Shown: in pieces, positions 8,982-18,151 of the stretch
Layout of the letters: the number at the start of each line of letters is the position of its first letter
Numbering within the stretch: position 1 is the stretch's first letter
NCBI GenBank assembly: GCA_964424715.1
Contig: CAYRJW010000008.1
Span: forward strand, 1 to 39,950
Length of the DNA stretch: 39,950 nt
Source: JAMHZE01 sp964424715
GTDB lineage: Bacteria; Pseudomonadota; Alphaproteobacteria; Rickettsiales; UBA8987
Direction of reading: 5' to 3'
Notes under the pieces: generated by a model
The model's input: the letters and a program-made list of their open reading frames with translations, nothing else
Databases searched by the model: none
Told to the model about the DNA's origin: nothing
Program-made: the position numbers and the translations under genes

Positions 8982-9715
8982 TTATTTCAAAACCTCTATC
9001 GCCTCTTTCAGCGTAAAGGTTTTTTCATATATCGCGCGGCCTGATATTACGCCAACTACACCGTAAGGTTCCATCACTTTTGCTTTCTTCAGGTCTTCAA
9101 GGCTGGAGATGCCGCCGCTTAATATTATCGGGATATTTACGGATTCAGCCAGTTTCAGCGTGCCTTCAAAATCGGCACCTTGCATGGCGCCATCTTTGGA
9201 AATGTCGGTGTAGATTATGGCGGCAACCCCGGCATCCTCGAATTTTTTTGCTAGTTCTATAACGTGGATATCGCTTTTTTCGGCCCAGCCTTCGGTGGCG
9301 ACGAAATCATCTTTTGCATCAATACCAACTACAATTCTGCCGGGGAATTTTTTGCAGGCCTCTTTTACCAGCGCGGGATTCTTTACGGCGACGGTGCCAA
9401 GAATTACCCTGTCCACGATCTTCAGCCAGCTTTCTATGGCTTCCATGCTGCGCACGCCGCCGCCAAGTTGCACTTTTACTTTTTCCGGCCAGTCATTGAC
9501 CAGAACGCTCACTATCTCTTCAACCGCCTGACGGTTCTTGGATTCACCGGCGAATGCACCATCGAGATCTACCACATGTATCCACTCAGCGCCCTGCTTG
9601 GCGAAGATAAGCGCCTGTGTACTAGGGGAATTGCTGAAGGTGGTTACTTTTTCCATGTCGCCCTGGTAAAGCCTTACGCAGTGGCCGTTCTTCAGGTCTA
9701 TTGCCGGGAATAATA

Positions 9716-9719
<4 letters not shown>
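8982..9719 (-). CDS. hisA: ProFAR isomerase (HisA)
   Basis: HisA is the TIM-barrel enzyme that catalyses the Amadori rearrangement of ProFAR to PRFAR, the fourth step of histidine synthesis. At 245 residues it has the usual length. The catalytic aspartates are visible at residue 8 (FPAIDLKNG) and residue 134 (VVGIDAKDD), and the phosphate-binding ILSGGIS and LGGGVR loops are present. The start overlaps the hisH stop (ATGA), as is typical of hisH-hisA pairs. It is the last gene of the ispA to hisA operon. hisF, which would normally follow, is not here. Confidence 0.97.
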
Positions 9720-10357
<638 letters not shown>

Positions 10358-10358
10358 A

Positions 10359-11672
10359 TCAGGATATTTTTGTGCCTATATTATTCATCAGTGCCGCAAA
10401 TTCCGGGAAAGATGTTTTTATCATTTCTGGTTTATCAATTGAAACCGGATTCTCTGCCACCAGACCTGCTACTAAAAAACTCATGGCGATACGGTGATCG
10501 CCGTGTGTGGGAACTTCACAGCCACCTTTTATCCCGCTGCCTTTTACGGTTATGGAATCGGTTCCGGAGCCTGCAGTAACGCCGCAAAGTTCAAGTCCTT
10601 TAAGTATTGCATCAAGGCGGTTGCTTTCTTTTACTTTTAATTCCTCAAGGCCGAGCATTATGGTCTCGCCTTCGGCAGTAGCCGCTGCAACGGACAGGAT
10701 AGGATATTCATCTATCATGGAAGGTGCGCGTTCTGCGGGTACGGTTATGCCTTTCAATTTGCTGTATTTAACTTTTATATCAGCAATTTTTTCGCCGGCG
10801 GCTTCGCGGATATTTAAATATTCAAGGCTACCACCCATTTCTTTCAGTGTTTGGAACAACCCGGTGCGCAGCGGGTTTATCATCACATTTTTTATGGTGA
10901 TATCAGAACCCGGAACTATCAATGCCGCAACAATGGCGAAAGCCGCGGAAGAGGGATCAGCCGGAACGGAGATATCTTTTGCGTTGAATTGTTTTTTGCC
11001 GTTGAATTTAATTATATTCTTTCCGCTTTCTTCCTTAACGTTAATATCAAGGCCGAAATATTTCATCATTAATTCGGTATGGTCGCGGGTCTTTTCTTTT
11101 TCGATTATCGTGGTGGTGCCCTCGATGTTTAAGGCCGCAAGCAATATAGCGGATTTTACCTGTGCAGAGGCGACAGGTAATTCATATGATATTGGTATCA
11201 TTATATCGTGCCCTTCAGTGGTGAGGGGGAGTAACACGCCATCGCGTGCGGTGAATTTTGCGCCAGTAAGGGCCAGTGGTGCAGTAACGCGTTTCATTGG
11301 CCGGCCGCGCAAACTCTCATCGCCGGTGAAGGTGCATTTGAACGGGTAGGATGAGACAAGGCCCATAAGCAGGCGAACGCCGGTGCCGCTGTTGCCCTGA
11401 TCTAATATATCATTGGGTTCGCTTAAGCCGCCGATGCCAACGCCATCTACTACATAAGTATCATTTTCTTTTTTAATATTTACGCCGAGTTTTTCGATGG
11501 TGTTCTTGGTATTTATCACATCATCACTTTCCAGCAGGCCGGAAATTCTTGTTCGGCCTATCGCCTGCGAGGCGAAGATAAGTGCGCGGTGGGAAATGGA
11601 TTTATCGCCGGGCACGGTGATAGTGCCTTTCAGGCCTTCCGATATTTTTTTAGATGTAAGAATATTTTTCAT
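10359..11672 (-). CDS. aroA: 3-phosphoshikimate 1-carboxyvinyltransferase (EPSP synthase), class II-like
   Basis: AroA joins shikimate-3-phosphate and phosphoenolpyruvate in the shikimate pathway. The 437-residue protein has GDKS (residues 22-25), SAQVK, and TRDHTE, which are hallmarks of class II enzymes such as Agrobacterium CP4, and the overall match to my memory of CP4 is strong (for example DRAPSMIDEYPIL is conserved as ERAPSMIDEYPIL). The substrate-site loop reads GNSGTG at residues 93-98, with Gly96 where CP4 has the alanine linked to glyphosate insensitivity. The ATG at 11670-11672 abuts the stop of the upstream membrane-protein gene, and hisH follows with one spacer base, so it is internal to the operon. 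Confidence 0.97.
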   Translation of the reverse strand: MKNILTSKKISEGLKGTITVPGDKSISHRALIFASQAIGRTRISGLLESDDVINTKNTIEKLGVNIKKENDTYVVDGVGIGGLSEPNDILDQGNSGTGVRLLMGLVSSYPFKCTFTGDESLRGRPMKRVTAPLALTGAKFTARDGVLLPLTTEGHDIMIPISYELPVASAQVKSAILLAALNIEGTTTIIEKEKTRDHTELMMKYFGLDINVKEESGKNIIKFNGKKQFNAKDISVPADPSSAAFAIVAALIVPGSDITIKNVMINPLRTGLFQTLKEMGGSLEYLNIREAAGEKIADIKVKYSKLKGITVPAERAPSMIDEYPILSVAAATAEGETIMLGLEELKVKESNRLDAILKGLELCGVTAGSGTDSITVKGSGIKGGCEVPTHGDHRIAMSFLVAGLVAENPVSIDKPEMIKTSFPEFAALMNNIGTKIS

Positions 11673-12104
11673 TTAGTTATATAATGCAGGGGTGGTATTG
11701 AGCACGAAAATATAATATATCGCCCGGTATAATGCGGTGATCAAAATAAATTTTTTGAAATCAAGTTTTGCGAAACCGAAGAAGAAAGCTGGTATCACGC
11801 ATATTTCCGGGATTACGCTTATCATGCCGAATATCGGGGATAATTTATTTATGTAATGGCGCGCCTGCGGATAGCCGGGGTTTCTATCAAGTATCTTTCT
11901 GAGTAATACAGCAAGGCCATAGAACAGGGCATAAGTTGCGGTAAGGCCGCTTACTGAGCCGAGAAATGCGGCCAGTGTGGCAATGATATTATCATTTTTG
12001 CCGAAATATAGGACGATGGTATATGCGAACTCGCCATTTACCGTGGGGGCGAAATTGCTCCAGAAAGAATCTTTCAGAATTTCCAAGTAAACGGAGTTAA
12101 GCAT
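11673..12104 (-). CDS. YqaA-like (DedA/SNARE-associated superfamily) membrane protein
   Basis: This 143-residue protein has about four hydrophobic segments. It resembles the small YqaA/DedA group of inner-membrane proteins in its glycine-rich central region (AFLGSVSGLTATYALFYG) and its C-terminal stretch FILITALYRAIYY. DedA-type proteins are implicated in lipid flipping and membrane homeostasis, but the role of this branch is not settled. Its start shares a base with the ispA stop (TAATG), and aroA follows immediately, so it is embedded in a biosynthetic operon. Confidence 0.65.
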   Translation of the reverse strand: MLNSVYLEILKDSFWSNFAPTVNGEFAYTIVLYFGKNDNIIATLAAFLGSVSGLTATYALFYGLAVLLRKILDRNPGYPQARHYINKLSPIFGMISVIPEICVIPAFFFGFAKLDFKKFILITALYRAIYYIFVLNTTPALYN

Positions 12105-13000
12105 TATTTTGTTCTGTCTAAAATCATGTAGGCAAGATCTTTAAGCACTTCAGCATTTTTGCCGAATATATTCAGGTAATCAACAGCCTGATTGGTCAAA
12201 AGCTGTGCCTGCTGCTTGGCCTTGTTTATACCTATGACCGAAACATACGTGCCTTTTTCCGAGGATTTATCAACGCGCGGGGTGCCATCTTCGTTAAGTT
12301 CCACCGTGGCATCGAGCAGATCATCAGTTATCTGGAACACTAAACCTAAATTATTCGCATAACCGCGCAGTGCGCTGCGTAGCTGCTTTGGAGCTTTACC
12401 GAGAATGGCGCCTGCTTCGCAGGATGCCTGGAATAATTCGCCGGTCTTCATTCTTTGCAGGCGGGTTATCTGCTCAATGTTCAATTCTCTTTCTTCGGAG
12501 AGAAGATCTATCATCTGGCCGCCTATCATCCCTGCAAAGCCGGTGGCTTTAGCGAGTGAGCTGATAAGCTCTATGCGGACAAGCGGGTCGTGGTGGGTGG
12601 TATCGTGCGAGAGTATCTCGAACGCGTAAGTTAATAATGCATCACCGGCCAAAATGGCGGTGGCTTCATCGAACTGTTTGTGAAGGCTTGGCTGGCCGCG
12701 GCGTTCATCATCATTATCGAGCGCGGGAAGATCATCGTGGATGAGGGAAAAGCAATGTACAAATTCTATCGCCGCTGCGACCTGCGAGGAACATGTTTCG
12801 CTGACGCCGAACAATGCGGAAGATTTCATCGCGAGGAAAGGGCGGATGCGTTTGCCGGGAGAAAGGGCGGAATATCTCATGGCGCGGGCAAGTTTGTTCT
12901 CGCCTATTTTACCTGTAACTTCTTCCGGCAGAAGGCCACTCATTTTTTCGTTGACCAGATCTTCTATTCGTTGGAGTTCCTGTTTGAGTAGTTCTGTCAT
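12104..13000 (-). CDS. ispA: farnesyl/geranyl diphosphate synthase (polyprenyl synthetase)
   Basis: IspA condenses isopentenyl diphosphate with allylic diphosphates to make farnesyl diphosphate for quinone and undecaprenyl lipids. The first aspartate-rich motif lies in HDDLPALDNDDERRG (residues 88-102) and the second is DDLLD (226-230). Length is 298 residues, normal for the short-chain class. The exact chain length (C15 or C20) cannot be fixed by eye. It is the first gene of a five-gene minus-strand operon. No dxs or xseB, common neighbours of ispA, is present. Confidence 0.94.
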   Translation of the reverse strand: MTELLKQELQRIEDLVNEKMSGLLPEEVTGKIGENKLARAMRYSALSPGKRIRPFLAMKSSALFGVSETCSSQVAAAIEFVHCFSLIHDDLPALDNDDERRGQPSLHKQFDEATAILAGDALLTYAFEILSHDTTHHDPLVRIELISSLAKATGFAGMIGGQMIDLLSEERELNIEQITRLQRMKTGELFQASCEAGAILGKAPKQLRSALRGYANNLGLVFQITDDLLDATVELNEDGTPRVDKSSEKGTYVSVIGINKAKQQAQLLTNQAVDYLNIFGKNAEVLKDLAYMILDRTK

Positions 13001-13097
13001 AATGAAGATCAGTTTGATACTTTGAATAAAATCGAGGGTTTATACCATTTTTTTGGCAATTCTTCTATTTAAATTTTGGGTTTATCAGCAGAATAAA

Positions 13098-13109
13098 GGC
13101 CTTAAGGCC
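13098..13109. other. perfect 12-base palindrome in the TAXI-ispA spacer
   Basis: GGCCTTAAGGCC lies between A-rich flanks in the 158-base spacer after the TAXI gene and before ispA. On the minus strand it is preceded by a T-run. It might be part of a transcription end for the TAXI gene or a protein-binding site. The short stem makes a true terminator doubtful. The rest of the spacer shows nothing recognisable apart from AT-rich sequence near 13030-13080. Confidence 0.25.
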
Positions 13110-13158
13110 AAAAAAGACACAAAGCCAAGCTTAAAGGGTGGTCAGAGGAGTTATAAAA

Positions 13159-14151
13159 CTACTCAGAGATCCAGCCTTTCTCTTTGAAGTATCTTTCGGC
13201 GCCTTTATGTAAAGGGGCGGTGTTGCCGCTTTTTACAAGGTCTTTAGGCTCAAGCGTGGAAAATACCGGGTGCAGGGTTTTGAAATTATCGAAATTATCG
13301 AATATCGCTTTAACTACCTGATAGATTATCTCACCATCGACCGTTTCGGAGGAAACGAAAGTTGCTTTCACGCCAAAGGTTTTAACATCCTGATCGTTGC
13401 CGTTATACATGCCGCCGGGAATAACTGTGTAGGCATAGAACGGGTACATGTTAACTAATTTATCAATATCCGGGCCTTCGACCGGGATTATTTTTGTATC
13501 GCAGGTAGTGGTAACTTCCTGAACGGCACCGTTAGGGTGGCCGGAGGAATAGATCATCACATCGATCTTATTATCGCAAAGTGCCTGTGCTTGTTCAGAG
13601 GCTTTCAGCTCGCTGGATTCCTTGAAGCTATCTTTGGTCCAGCCTTTTATTGCCATGATGGCTTCCATGGTAGCACGCTGGCCGGAGCCGACATTGCCGA
13701 TATTGACGCGTTTGCCTTTAAGATCATCGAATGATTTGATAGCGGAATCAGCGCGCGCGATAACGGTGAAGGGTTCGGAGTGAAGGGAGAAAAGGCTGCG
13801 GAGTTTTTTATCAGCGCCTACATCTTTGAATGGGCCTGTGCCCATGTAATCATGATATTGCCAGTCGGACTGTGCAACGGCAATTTCAACTTCACCCGCG
13901 CGGAGTGCGTTAAGGTTATATACAGAGCCGCCGGTTGATTCAACCGAGCATCTGATGCCATGCTCTTTCCTGCCGCGGTTAACTAAACGGCAGATAGCGC
14001 CGCCAGCCGGGTAGTAAACGCCTGTAACACCACCGGTGCCGATGGTAATATATTTATCCGCGGAATATGCGGTGGTCTGAAATGCGAAAAGTGATGCCAG
14101 TAAAGTAGCGGCTGCAAATAAAATGCTAAAGATTCCCAGTTTTTTATACAT
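13159..14151 (-). CDS. TAXI-family TRAP transporter substrate-binding protein
   Basis: This is a 330-residue periplasmic receptor of the TAXI family, which delivers ligands (often organic acids or amino acids) to TRAP membrane permeases. The N-terminal signal peptide runs to about residue 30, ending near TTAYSADK. The mature protein opens with ITIGTGGVTGVYYPAGGA, the TAXI signature. Conserved SVESTGGSVYNLNAL and AQSDWQYHDY follow. No TRAP permease gene is adjacent, so the receptor is an orphan here. A MarR-type regulator lies upstream on the same strand, with a palindromic repeat between them. Ligand unknown. Confidence 0.93.
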   Translation of the reverse strand: MYKKLGIFSILFAAATLLASLFAFQTTAYSADKYITIGTGGVTGVYYPAGGAICRLVNRGRKEHGIRCSVESTGGSVYNLNALRAGEVEIAVAQSDWQYHDYMGTGPFKDVGADKKLRSLFSLHSEPFTVIARADSAIKSFDDLKGKRVNIGNVGSGQRATMEAIMAIKGWTKDSFKESSELKASEQAQALCDNKIDVMIYSSGHPNGAVQEVTTTCDTKIIPVEGPDIDKLVNMYPFYAYTVIPGGMYNGNDQDVKTFGVKATFVSSETVDGEIIYQVVKAIFDNFDNFKTLHPVFSTLEPKDLVKSGNTAPLHKGAERYFKEKGWISE

Positions 14152-14288
14152 AACTAATCCCTGATTTTTTAAAGATACTGATATAGCAGCATCACAATGG
14201 TTTTGGATGATATATCATGATTTTTTAATATCAAGTGAAAATGAGTAGTATATCAGTTTGAATATGTTTCTAAGGTGCACATCTAAAG

Positions 14289-14378
14289 CGTCATCCCAGC
14301 GAAAGCTGGGATCCATTTTCCACATATTCCTGACCAATATTTTTGGCTCGATGGATCCCAGCTTTCGCTGGGATGACG
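14289..14378. repeat. inverted-repeat element with 28-bp perfect arms
   Basis: Arms at 14289-14316 and 14351-14378 are exact inverse copies, separated by 34 bases. Each arm contains its own hairpin, CCCAGC-GAAA-GCTGGG, followed by GATCCAT. The sequence GTCATCCCAGCGAAAGCTGG is a dispersed intergenic repeat I have seen in several bacterial groups, including Rickettsiales and Legionella. It sits 32 bases past the MarR stop. A short frame across it encodes repeat-derived peptide only. Confidence 0.85.
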
Positions 14379-14410
14379 TGTAAAATGGGAAATACTTAGG
14401 GGTAATACTC

Positions 14411-14863
14411 TTAGGAAGAAGTGGATACTTGATCGGTCCAGAACACTTCAAGTTTTTTCATGACGCGTAGGGAATGTTCGATCTCTTCTTTATTGATGCC
14501 GAATTCGCCTATTTTTCTCAAATTATCGTCAAAAAGCTCATCGATAGTAGTGCAGATGGATTTGCCTTTGTCGGAGAGTTTTATTTTGATGGAGCGTTTA
14601 TCGTGTGGGGAGCGTTCCTGAACCACAAAACCGTTCTCAACCAGTTTTTTAAGATTGTAGGAAACATTGGAACCAAGGTAATAGCCACGGTTGGTAAGTT
14701 CACCGATGGTAAGGATGGAATTGCCAATGTTATATAATATAAGGGTCTGTACGTTGTTGATCTCATCAATGCCGCGACGATCAAGCTTGCTTTTGATCAC
14801 ATCAAGGAATCTTCTGTGAAGTCTTTCTATTGAAAGGATAAGCGTGAGATATTCTTGTTTCAT
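14411..14863 (-). CDS. MarR-family winged-helix transcriptional regulator
   Basis: The 150-residue protein has the MarR layout: an N-terminal dimerisation helix, a helix-turn-helix around residues 55-80 (LTIGELTNRGYYLGSNVSYN), a wing with the conserved D-x-R element (SPHDKRSIKIKLSDKGK), and C-terminal helices. It resembles the alphaproteobacterial LdtR-like branch. Such regulators often repress their own gene and a neighbouring transporter in response to small ligands, so the TAXI receptor downstream on the same strand is a possible target. The start codon is followed upstream by an AT-rich leader with TTGA-T-TCAA at 14878-14886. Confidence 0.88.
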   Translation of the reverse strand: MKQEYLTLILSIERLHRRFLDVIKSKLDRRGIDEINNVQTLILYNIGNSILTIGELTNRGYYLGSNVSYNLKKLVENGFVVQERSPHDKRSIKIKLSDKGKSICTTIDELFDDNLRKIGEFGINKEEIEHSLRVMKKLEVFWTDQVSTSS

Positions 14864-14877
14864 AATTGATCTTACGA

Positions 14878-14886
14878 TTGATTCAA
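14878..14886. promoter_or_regulatory. possible autoregulatory operator upstream of the MarR gene
   Basis: TTGATTCAA is a short palindrome 15 bases upstream of the MarR start, with a related TTGATC nearby. MarR proteins bind such palindromes close to their own promoters. This is a suggestion from position and symmetry only. Confidence 0.2.
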
Positions 14887-14956
14887 ATTAATAGTTAATA
14901 AAGAGTTATATAAAGCCAATAACCCAGTTGATGCAATAAAAACTTTCCATAAATTC

Positions 14957-14992
14957 GTAACTTACAGGGAAAAACCCCTCATAAGTTATTAC
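14957..14992 (-). terminator. possible terminator hairpin downstream of ahcY
   Basis: An interrupted inverted repeat, GTAACTTA (14957-14964) against TAAGTTATTAC (14982-14992), encloses a GGG-AAAAA-CCCC inner stem. It lies 34 bases beyond the ahcY stop. There is no clear U-tract, so function as a terminator is tentative. Confidence 0.35.
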
Positions 14993-15025
14993 ATGCTGCC
15001 TTTCGTGCAACAATAAATTCAGGGC

Positions 15026-16339
15026 CTAATACCTATATGTATCAAGCTTGAACGGGCCTTCCTGAGAAACGCAGATATAATCTGCCTGATCTTTGGAAAG
15101 TTTCGTTAATTTTGCGCCGATCTTCTCAAGGTGGAGCATTGCGACCTTTTCATCAAGTTCTTTCGGCAGGACATATACTTTATTTTCGTATTTGCCAGGG
15201 TTCTGGTAGATATCCAGCTGTGCAAGGACCTGATTGCAGAAGCTGTTGCTCATCACAAAAGCAGGATGGCCTGTAGCGCAGCCAAGGTTGACCAGTCTTC
15301 CTTCGGCAAGTATTATTATACGGTTGCCGGCTGGCATGGTGACTTCATCCACCTGTGGCTTAATATTGCGCCACTTGCAGTTCTTTATTCCGGCTATATC
15401 AATTTCAGTATCGAAGTGGCCGATGTTGCAGACGATGGCGCGATCTCTCATCGCTTCCATATGTTTGCGGGTGATGACATCTTTATTGCCTGTAGCGGTA
15501 ACAAATATATCGCAGATAGGGGCGGCATATTCCATCGTTACAACGCGGTAGCCTTCCATCGAGGCCTGAAGTGCACAGATAGGGTCGATCTCGGTTATCA
15601 TGACGGTCGCGCCCTGACTGCGGAGAGCCGCAGCGGAACCTTTGCCGACATCGCCGAAACCTGCAACAACGCATACTTTACCGGCGATCATCACATCGGT
15701 TGCGCGCTTGATGCCATCGAGCAGGCTTTCGCGGCAGCCATACAGATTATCGAATTTGGATTTTGTAACAGAATCATTAACGTTTATTGCAGGGAAAGGC
15801 AGTTTGCCCGCTTTTTCTATTTCGCGCAGGCGGTGAACACCGGTGGTTGTTTCCTCGGATACGCCTTTGATCTGTGGTATAAGGTGAGTGAATTTGTTAA
15901 GGATGGCTGCAGTGGCATCGCCGCCATCATCTAATATCATGTTAGGTTCCCAGCCCTCAGCTTCGATGGTCTGATCGATACACCAGTTGAATTCTTCCTC
16001 GCTTTCGCCTCTCCATGCAAAAACAGGGATGCCTTCAGCTGCTATTGCAGCGGCCGCGCCATCATTGGTGGAGAATATATTGCAGCTGCTCCAGCGCACG
16101 CTTGCGCCAAGTGCTATAAGTGTTTCAATAAGAACGGCCGTTTCAACGGTCATGTGAAGGCAGCCTATTATATTGGCACCTTTAAGCGGTTTGCTTTTGC
16201 CATATTCTTTACGAAGAGACATAAGGCCAGGCATTTCAGTCTCGGCAAGGTCTATCTGCCTTCTGCCTTCAGCGGCAAGGTTGATATCTTTTACTTTATA
16301 ATCTTTTTTCACTTCCTTGACCATGTTTGCAGTTGCCAT
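15026..16339 (-). CDS. ahcY: adenosylhomocysteinase
   Basis: AhcY hydrolyses S-adenosylhomocysteine to adenosine and homocysteine, clearing the product of methylation reactions. The 437-residue cytoplasmic enzyme shows the substrate region NVNDSVTKSKFDN with its catalytic lysine and aspartate. It also has the NAD-binding glycine-rich loop AGFGDVGKGSAAAL and the family C-terminus KLDTYRY. Length and ends match the bacterial family. The upstream 75 bases are AT-rich and shared with a divergent PAS gene; a TTGACT box occurs there on the minus strand but no good -10 is placed with it. I see no SAH or SAM riboswitch. A MetC-like enzyme acting on a related pool lies close by. Confidence 0.98.
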   Translation of the reverse strand: MATANMVKEVKKDYKVKDINLAAEGRRQIDLAETEMPGLMSLRKEYGKSKPLKGANIIGCLHMTVETAVLIETLIALGASVRWSSCNIFSTNDGAAAAIAAEGIPVFAWRGESEEEFNWCIDQTIEAEGWEPNMILDDGGDATAAILNKFTHLIPQIKGVSEETTTGVHRLREIEKAGKLPFPAINVNDSVTKSKFDNLYGCRESLLDGIKRATDVMIAGKVCVVAGFGDVGKGSAAALRSQGATVMITEIDPICALQASMEGYRVVTMEYAAPICDIFVTATGNKDVITRKHMEAMRDRAIVCNIGHFDTEIDIAGIKNCKWRNIKPQVDEVTMPAGNRIIILAEGRLVNLGCATGHPAFVMSNSFCNQVLAQLDIYQNPGKYENKVYVLPKELDEKVAMLHLEKIGAKLTKLSKDQADYICVSQEGPFKLDTYRY

Positions 16340-16414
16340 AAATTTATATACCCATTTTGTTAGTTAAAGTGTAAAATAGTCAAAAGATTAATAAATTAAA
16401 CCATTATTTTAAAA

Positions 16415-16879
16415 ATGTTCGATCAGACCGAAAATATCCCGGAACAAAGGCTGGTGAAAAGGCTTCGTACCTACTGGGACAGGATAAGGGAAAATGACGA
16501 TGTCCCCTTTGCCATAAAATTCAATAACGCAGGTATATCAGATATTTGGGAAAGCTGTATATTGATAAAGGTTGGCACAAGCGGTGCTAAAAAGACCTAT
16601 AATATTGAACGCATAGGCACCCAGCTTACGGAAGCTGTCGGCAGGGACATGTCAGGAAAATATTTTATGTCTTCAGACTCTGATGGAGGGATATTAAGCC
16701 GGGAATTCATAAATGTTATGAATAACAGCATCGATAAAAAGGAGTTTCTGCTATCGGAAGGAAGTTTTGTTAACAAGAAAGGCCGTATAATAAAATATCG
16801 CGACTGCGTGATGCCGTTAAAAGATAATAAGGGTGAAGTGAATTTACTGGTGGTAGGTATATCGTGGAGATCATTTTAG
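16415..16879 (+). CDS. PAS-domain protein (alphaproteobacterial PAS_5-like)
   Basis: This 154-residue protein consists almost only of a PAS-like domain. The opening LRTYWDRIREN and the later RIGTQLTEAVGRDMSGKYF follow the pattern of the PAS_5 family found mainly in alphaproteobacteria (yw..lr ... ryRl.Gt.i....GrdltG). No output domain, transmembrane helix or signal peptide is visible. Function is unknown; single-domain PAS proteins may act as small sensors or adaptors. The gene is divergent from ahcY across 75 bases and precedes the metC-like gene by 52 bases. Confidence 0.7.
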   Translation: MFDQTENIPEQRLVKRLRTYWDRIRENDDVPFAIKFNNAGISDIWESCILIKVGTSGAKKTYNIERIGTQLTEAVGRDMSGKYFMSSDSDGGILSREFINVMNNSIDKKEFLLSEGSFVNKKGRIIKYRDCVMPLKDNKGEVNLLVVGISWRSF

Positions 16880-16931
16880 AGCTTGCTAAAATATCCATCT
16901 GATATTATTAGCTTGTTCCTGAAATATAAGA

Positions 16932-18137
16932 ATGAAAAAAATGGAACAGGAAACTAAATTAATACATAAAGGCAGAAGATCCACCAAACATTTCGGTACG
17001 GTGAACCCGCCTATATATGCATCTTCCACCCTTGTATTCCCAAGCCTTGAACTCTATGAGAAAGCGGAGCAGGGTGAGATAATATATGAGCCGTTATTCA
17101 AGGCATCGGTTACCGATACCGCATACGGTATCGCAGGTAACCAGACCACTTTTGCGTTGCAGGAAGTCATACGGGATCTTGAGCAGGGCAGCCTTTGCCT
17201 TATAACCCCTACGGGCCTTTCGGCGATCACACTTGTGCTGCAAAGTTTTCTGAAATCAGGTGATCATTTATTGATGGTGGATACGGTCTATGGCCCAAGC
17301 CGCAGATTCTGCAATAAAGTACTGAAGGATTTCGGTGTTGAGACAACTTATTATGATCCTGAGATCGGTGGTGACATTGAAAAACTGCTGAAGCCTAATA
17401 CAAAGCTGATATTCATGGAATCACCGGGTTCCCTAACTTTTGAGATCCAGGATATTGATGCGATAGTAAAAGTTGCAAAAGCAAAGAACATAGTGACGGT
17501 AATTGATAATTCATGGGCAAGCCCGTTATATTATTCACCGCTTGTCAATGGTATCGATATATCAATCCATGCTATCACAAAATACATCAACGGCCATTCT
17601 GACCTGCTGCTTGGTTCTGTCACCAGTAATGAAAAAGTTTCCGCGGCACTTATAAATACATATAAGAATTTAGGCATGACCACATCCCCGCAGGAATGTT
17701 ATCAGGCCCTGCGCGGCATACGCACTATGAATGCAAGGCTTACATACCAGCGGCAATCTCTGAATAGAGTTCTGGAATTTTTACCTAGCGTTAAATGCAT
17801 AAAAGAGATACTTGCGCCTTCATACGAAAAATTCAAAGGCCATGCTTTGTGGAAAAAACAGTTCAAAGGCGCAACGCCTTTATTCACCATCGTGCTGGAC
17901 AAAGAATATGGCATGACGGAACTTGCGCGCATGATAAACGGCTACGAATATATTTCCATCGGTGCATCATGGGGCGGTTTTGAAAGCCTTGTGCGACCGG
18001 TTCATCTTGAGACCGTACGCAGTGCCACGGCTGAAAAATATAAAGGTAAAGTATTGCTGCGTTATTATATCGGTCTTGAGAATATCGATGATATTATTAG
18101 TGACCTTGATAAAGGTTTTAAAAGATTAATTGGTTAA
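16932..18137 (+). CDS. metC: cystathionine beta-lyase-like PLP enzyme (Cys/Met metabolism family)
   Basis: The 401-residue protein belongs to the gamma-family of PLP enzymes. Lys217 in SIHAITKYINGHSD is the expected Schiff-base lysine and Asp192 in VIDNSWASP the PLP pyridine partner. The order of motifs and length suit cystathionine beta-lyase, which yields homocysteine, pyruvate and ammonia. One site is odd: the usual YGRxG(N/T)PT phosphate-binding segment reads YGIAGNQTT here, with Ile at the normal Arg position. A second ATG lies three codons in; neither has a strong ribosome-binding site. The specific reaction is an inference; methionine gamma-lyase or a related lyase is possible. ahcY nearby also produces homocysteine. 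Confidence 0.82.
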   Translation: MKKMEQETKLIHKGRRSTKHFGTVNPPIYASSTLVFPSLELYEKAEQGEIIYEPLFKASVTDTAYGIAGNQTTFALQEVIRDLEQGSLCLITPTGLSAITLVLQSFLKSGDHLLMVDTVYGPSRRFCNKVLKDFGVETTYYDPEIGGDIEKLLKPNTKLIFMESPGSLTFEIQDIDAIVKVAKAKNIVTVIDNSWASPLYYSPLVNGIDISIHAITKYINGHSDLLLGSVTSNEKVSAALINTYKNLGMTTSPQECYQALRGIRTMNARLTYQRQSLNRVLEFLPSVKCIKEILAPSYEKFKGHALWKKQFKGATPLFTIVLDKEYGMTELARMINGYEYISIGASWGGFESLVRPVHLETVRSATAEKYKGKVLLRYYIGLENIDDIISDLDKGFKRLIG

Positions 18138-18151
18138 ATTGTTTATGAATT

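Noticed and set aside
14215..14451. 78-residue minus-strand frame across the palindromic repeat
   Set aside because: It consists mostly of translated repeat (SSQRKLGS, DPSFRWDDA) and overlaps the MarR gene end.
16340..16414. SAH or SAM riboswitch before ahcY
   Set aside because: The 75-base AT-rich spacer has no stable conserved fold or pseudoknot elements.
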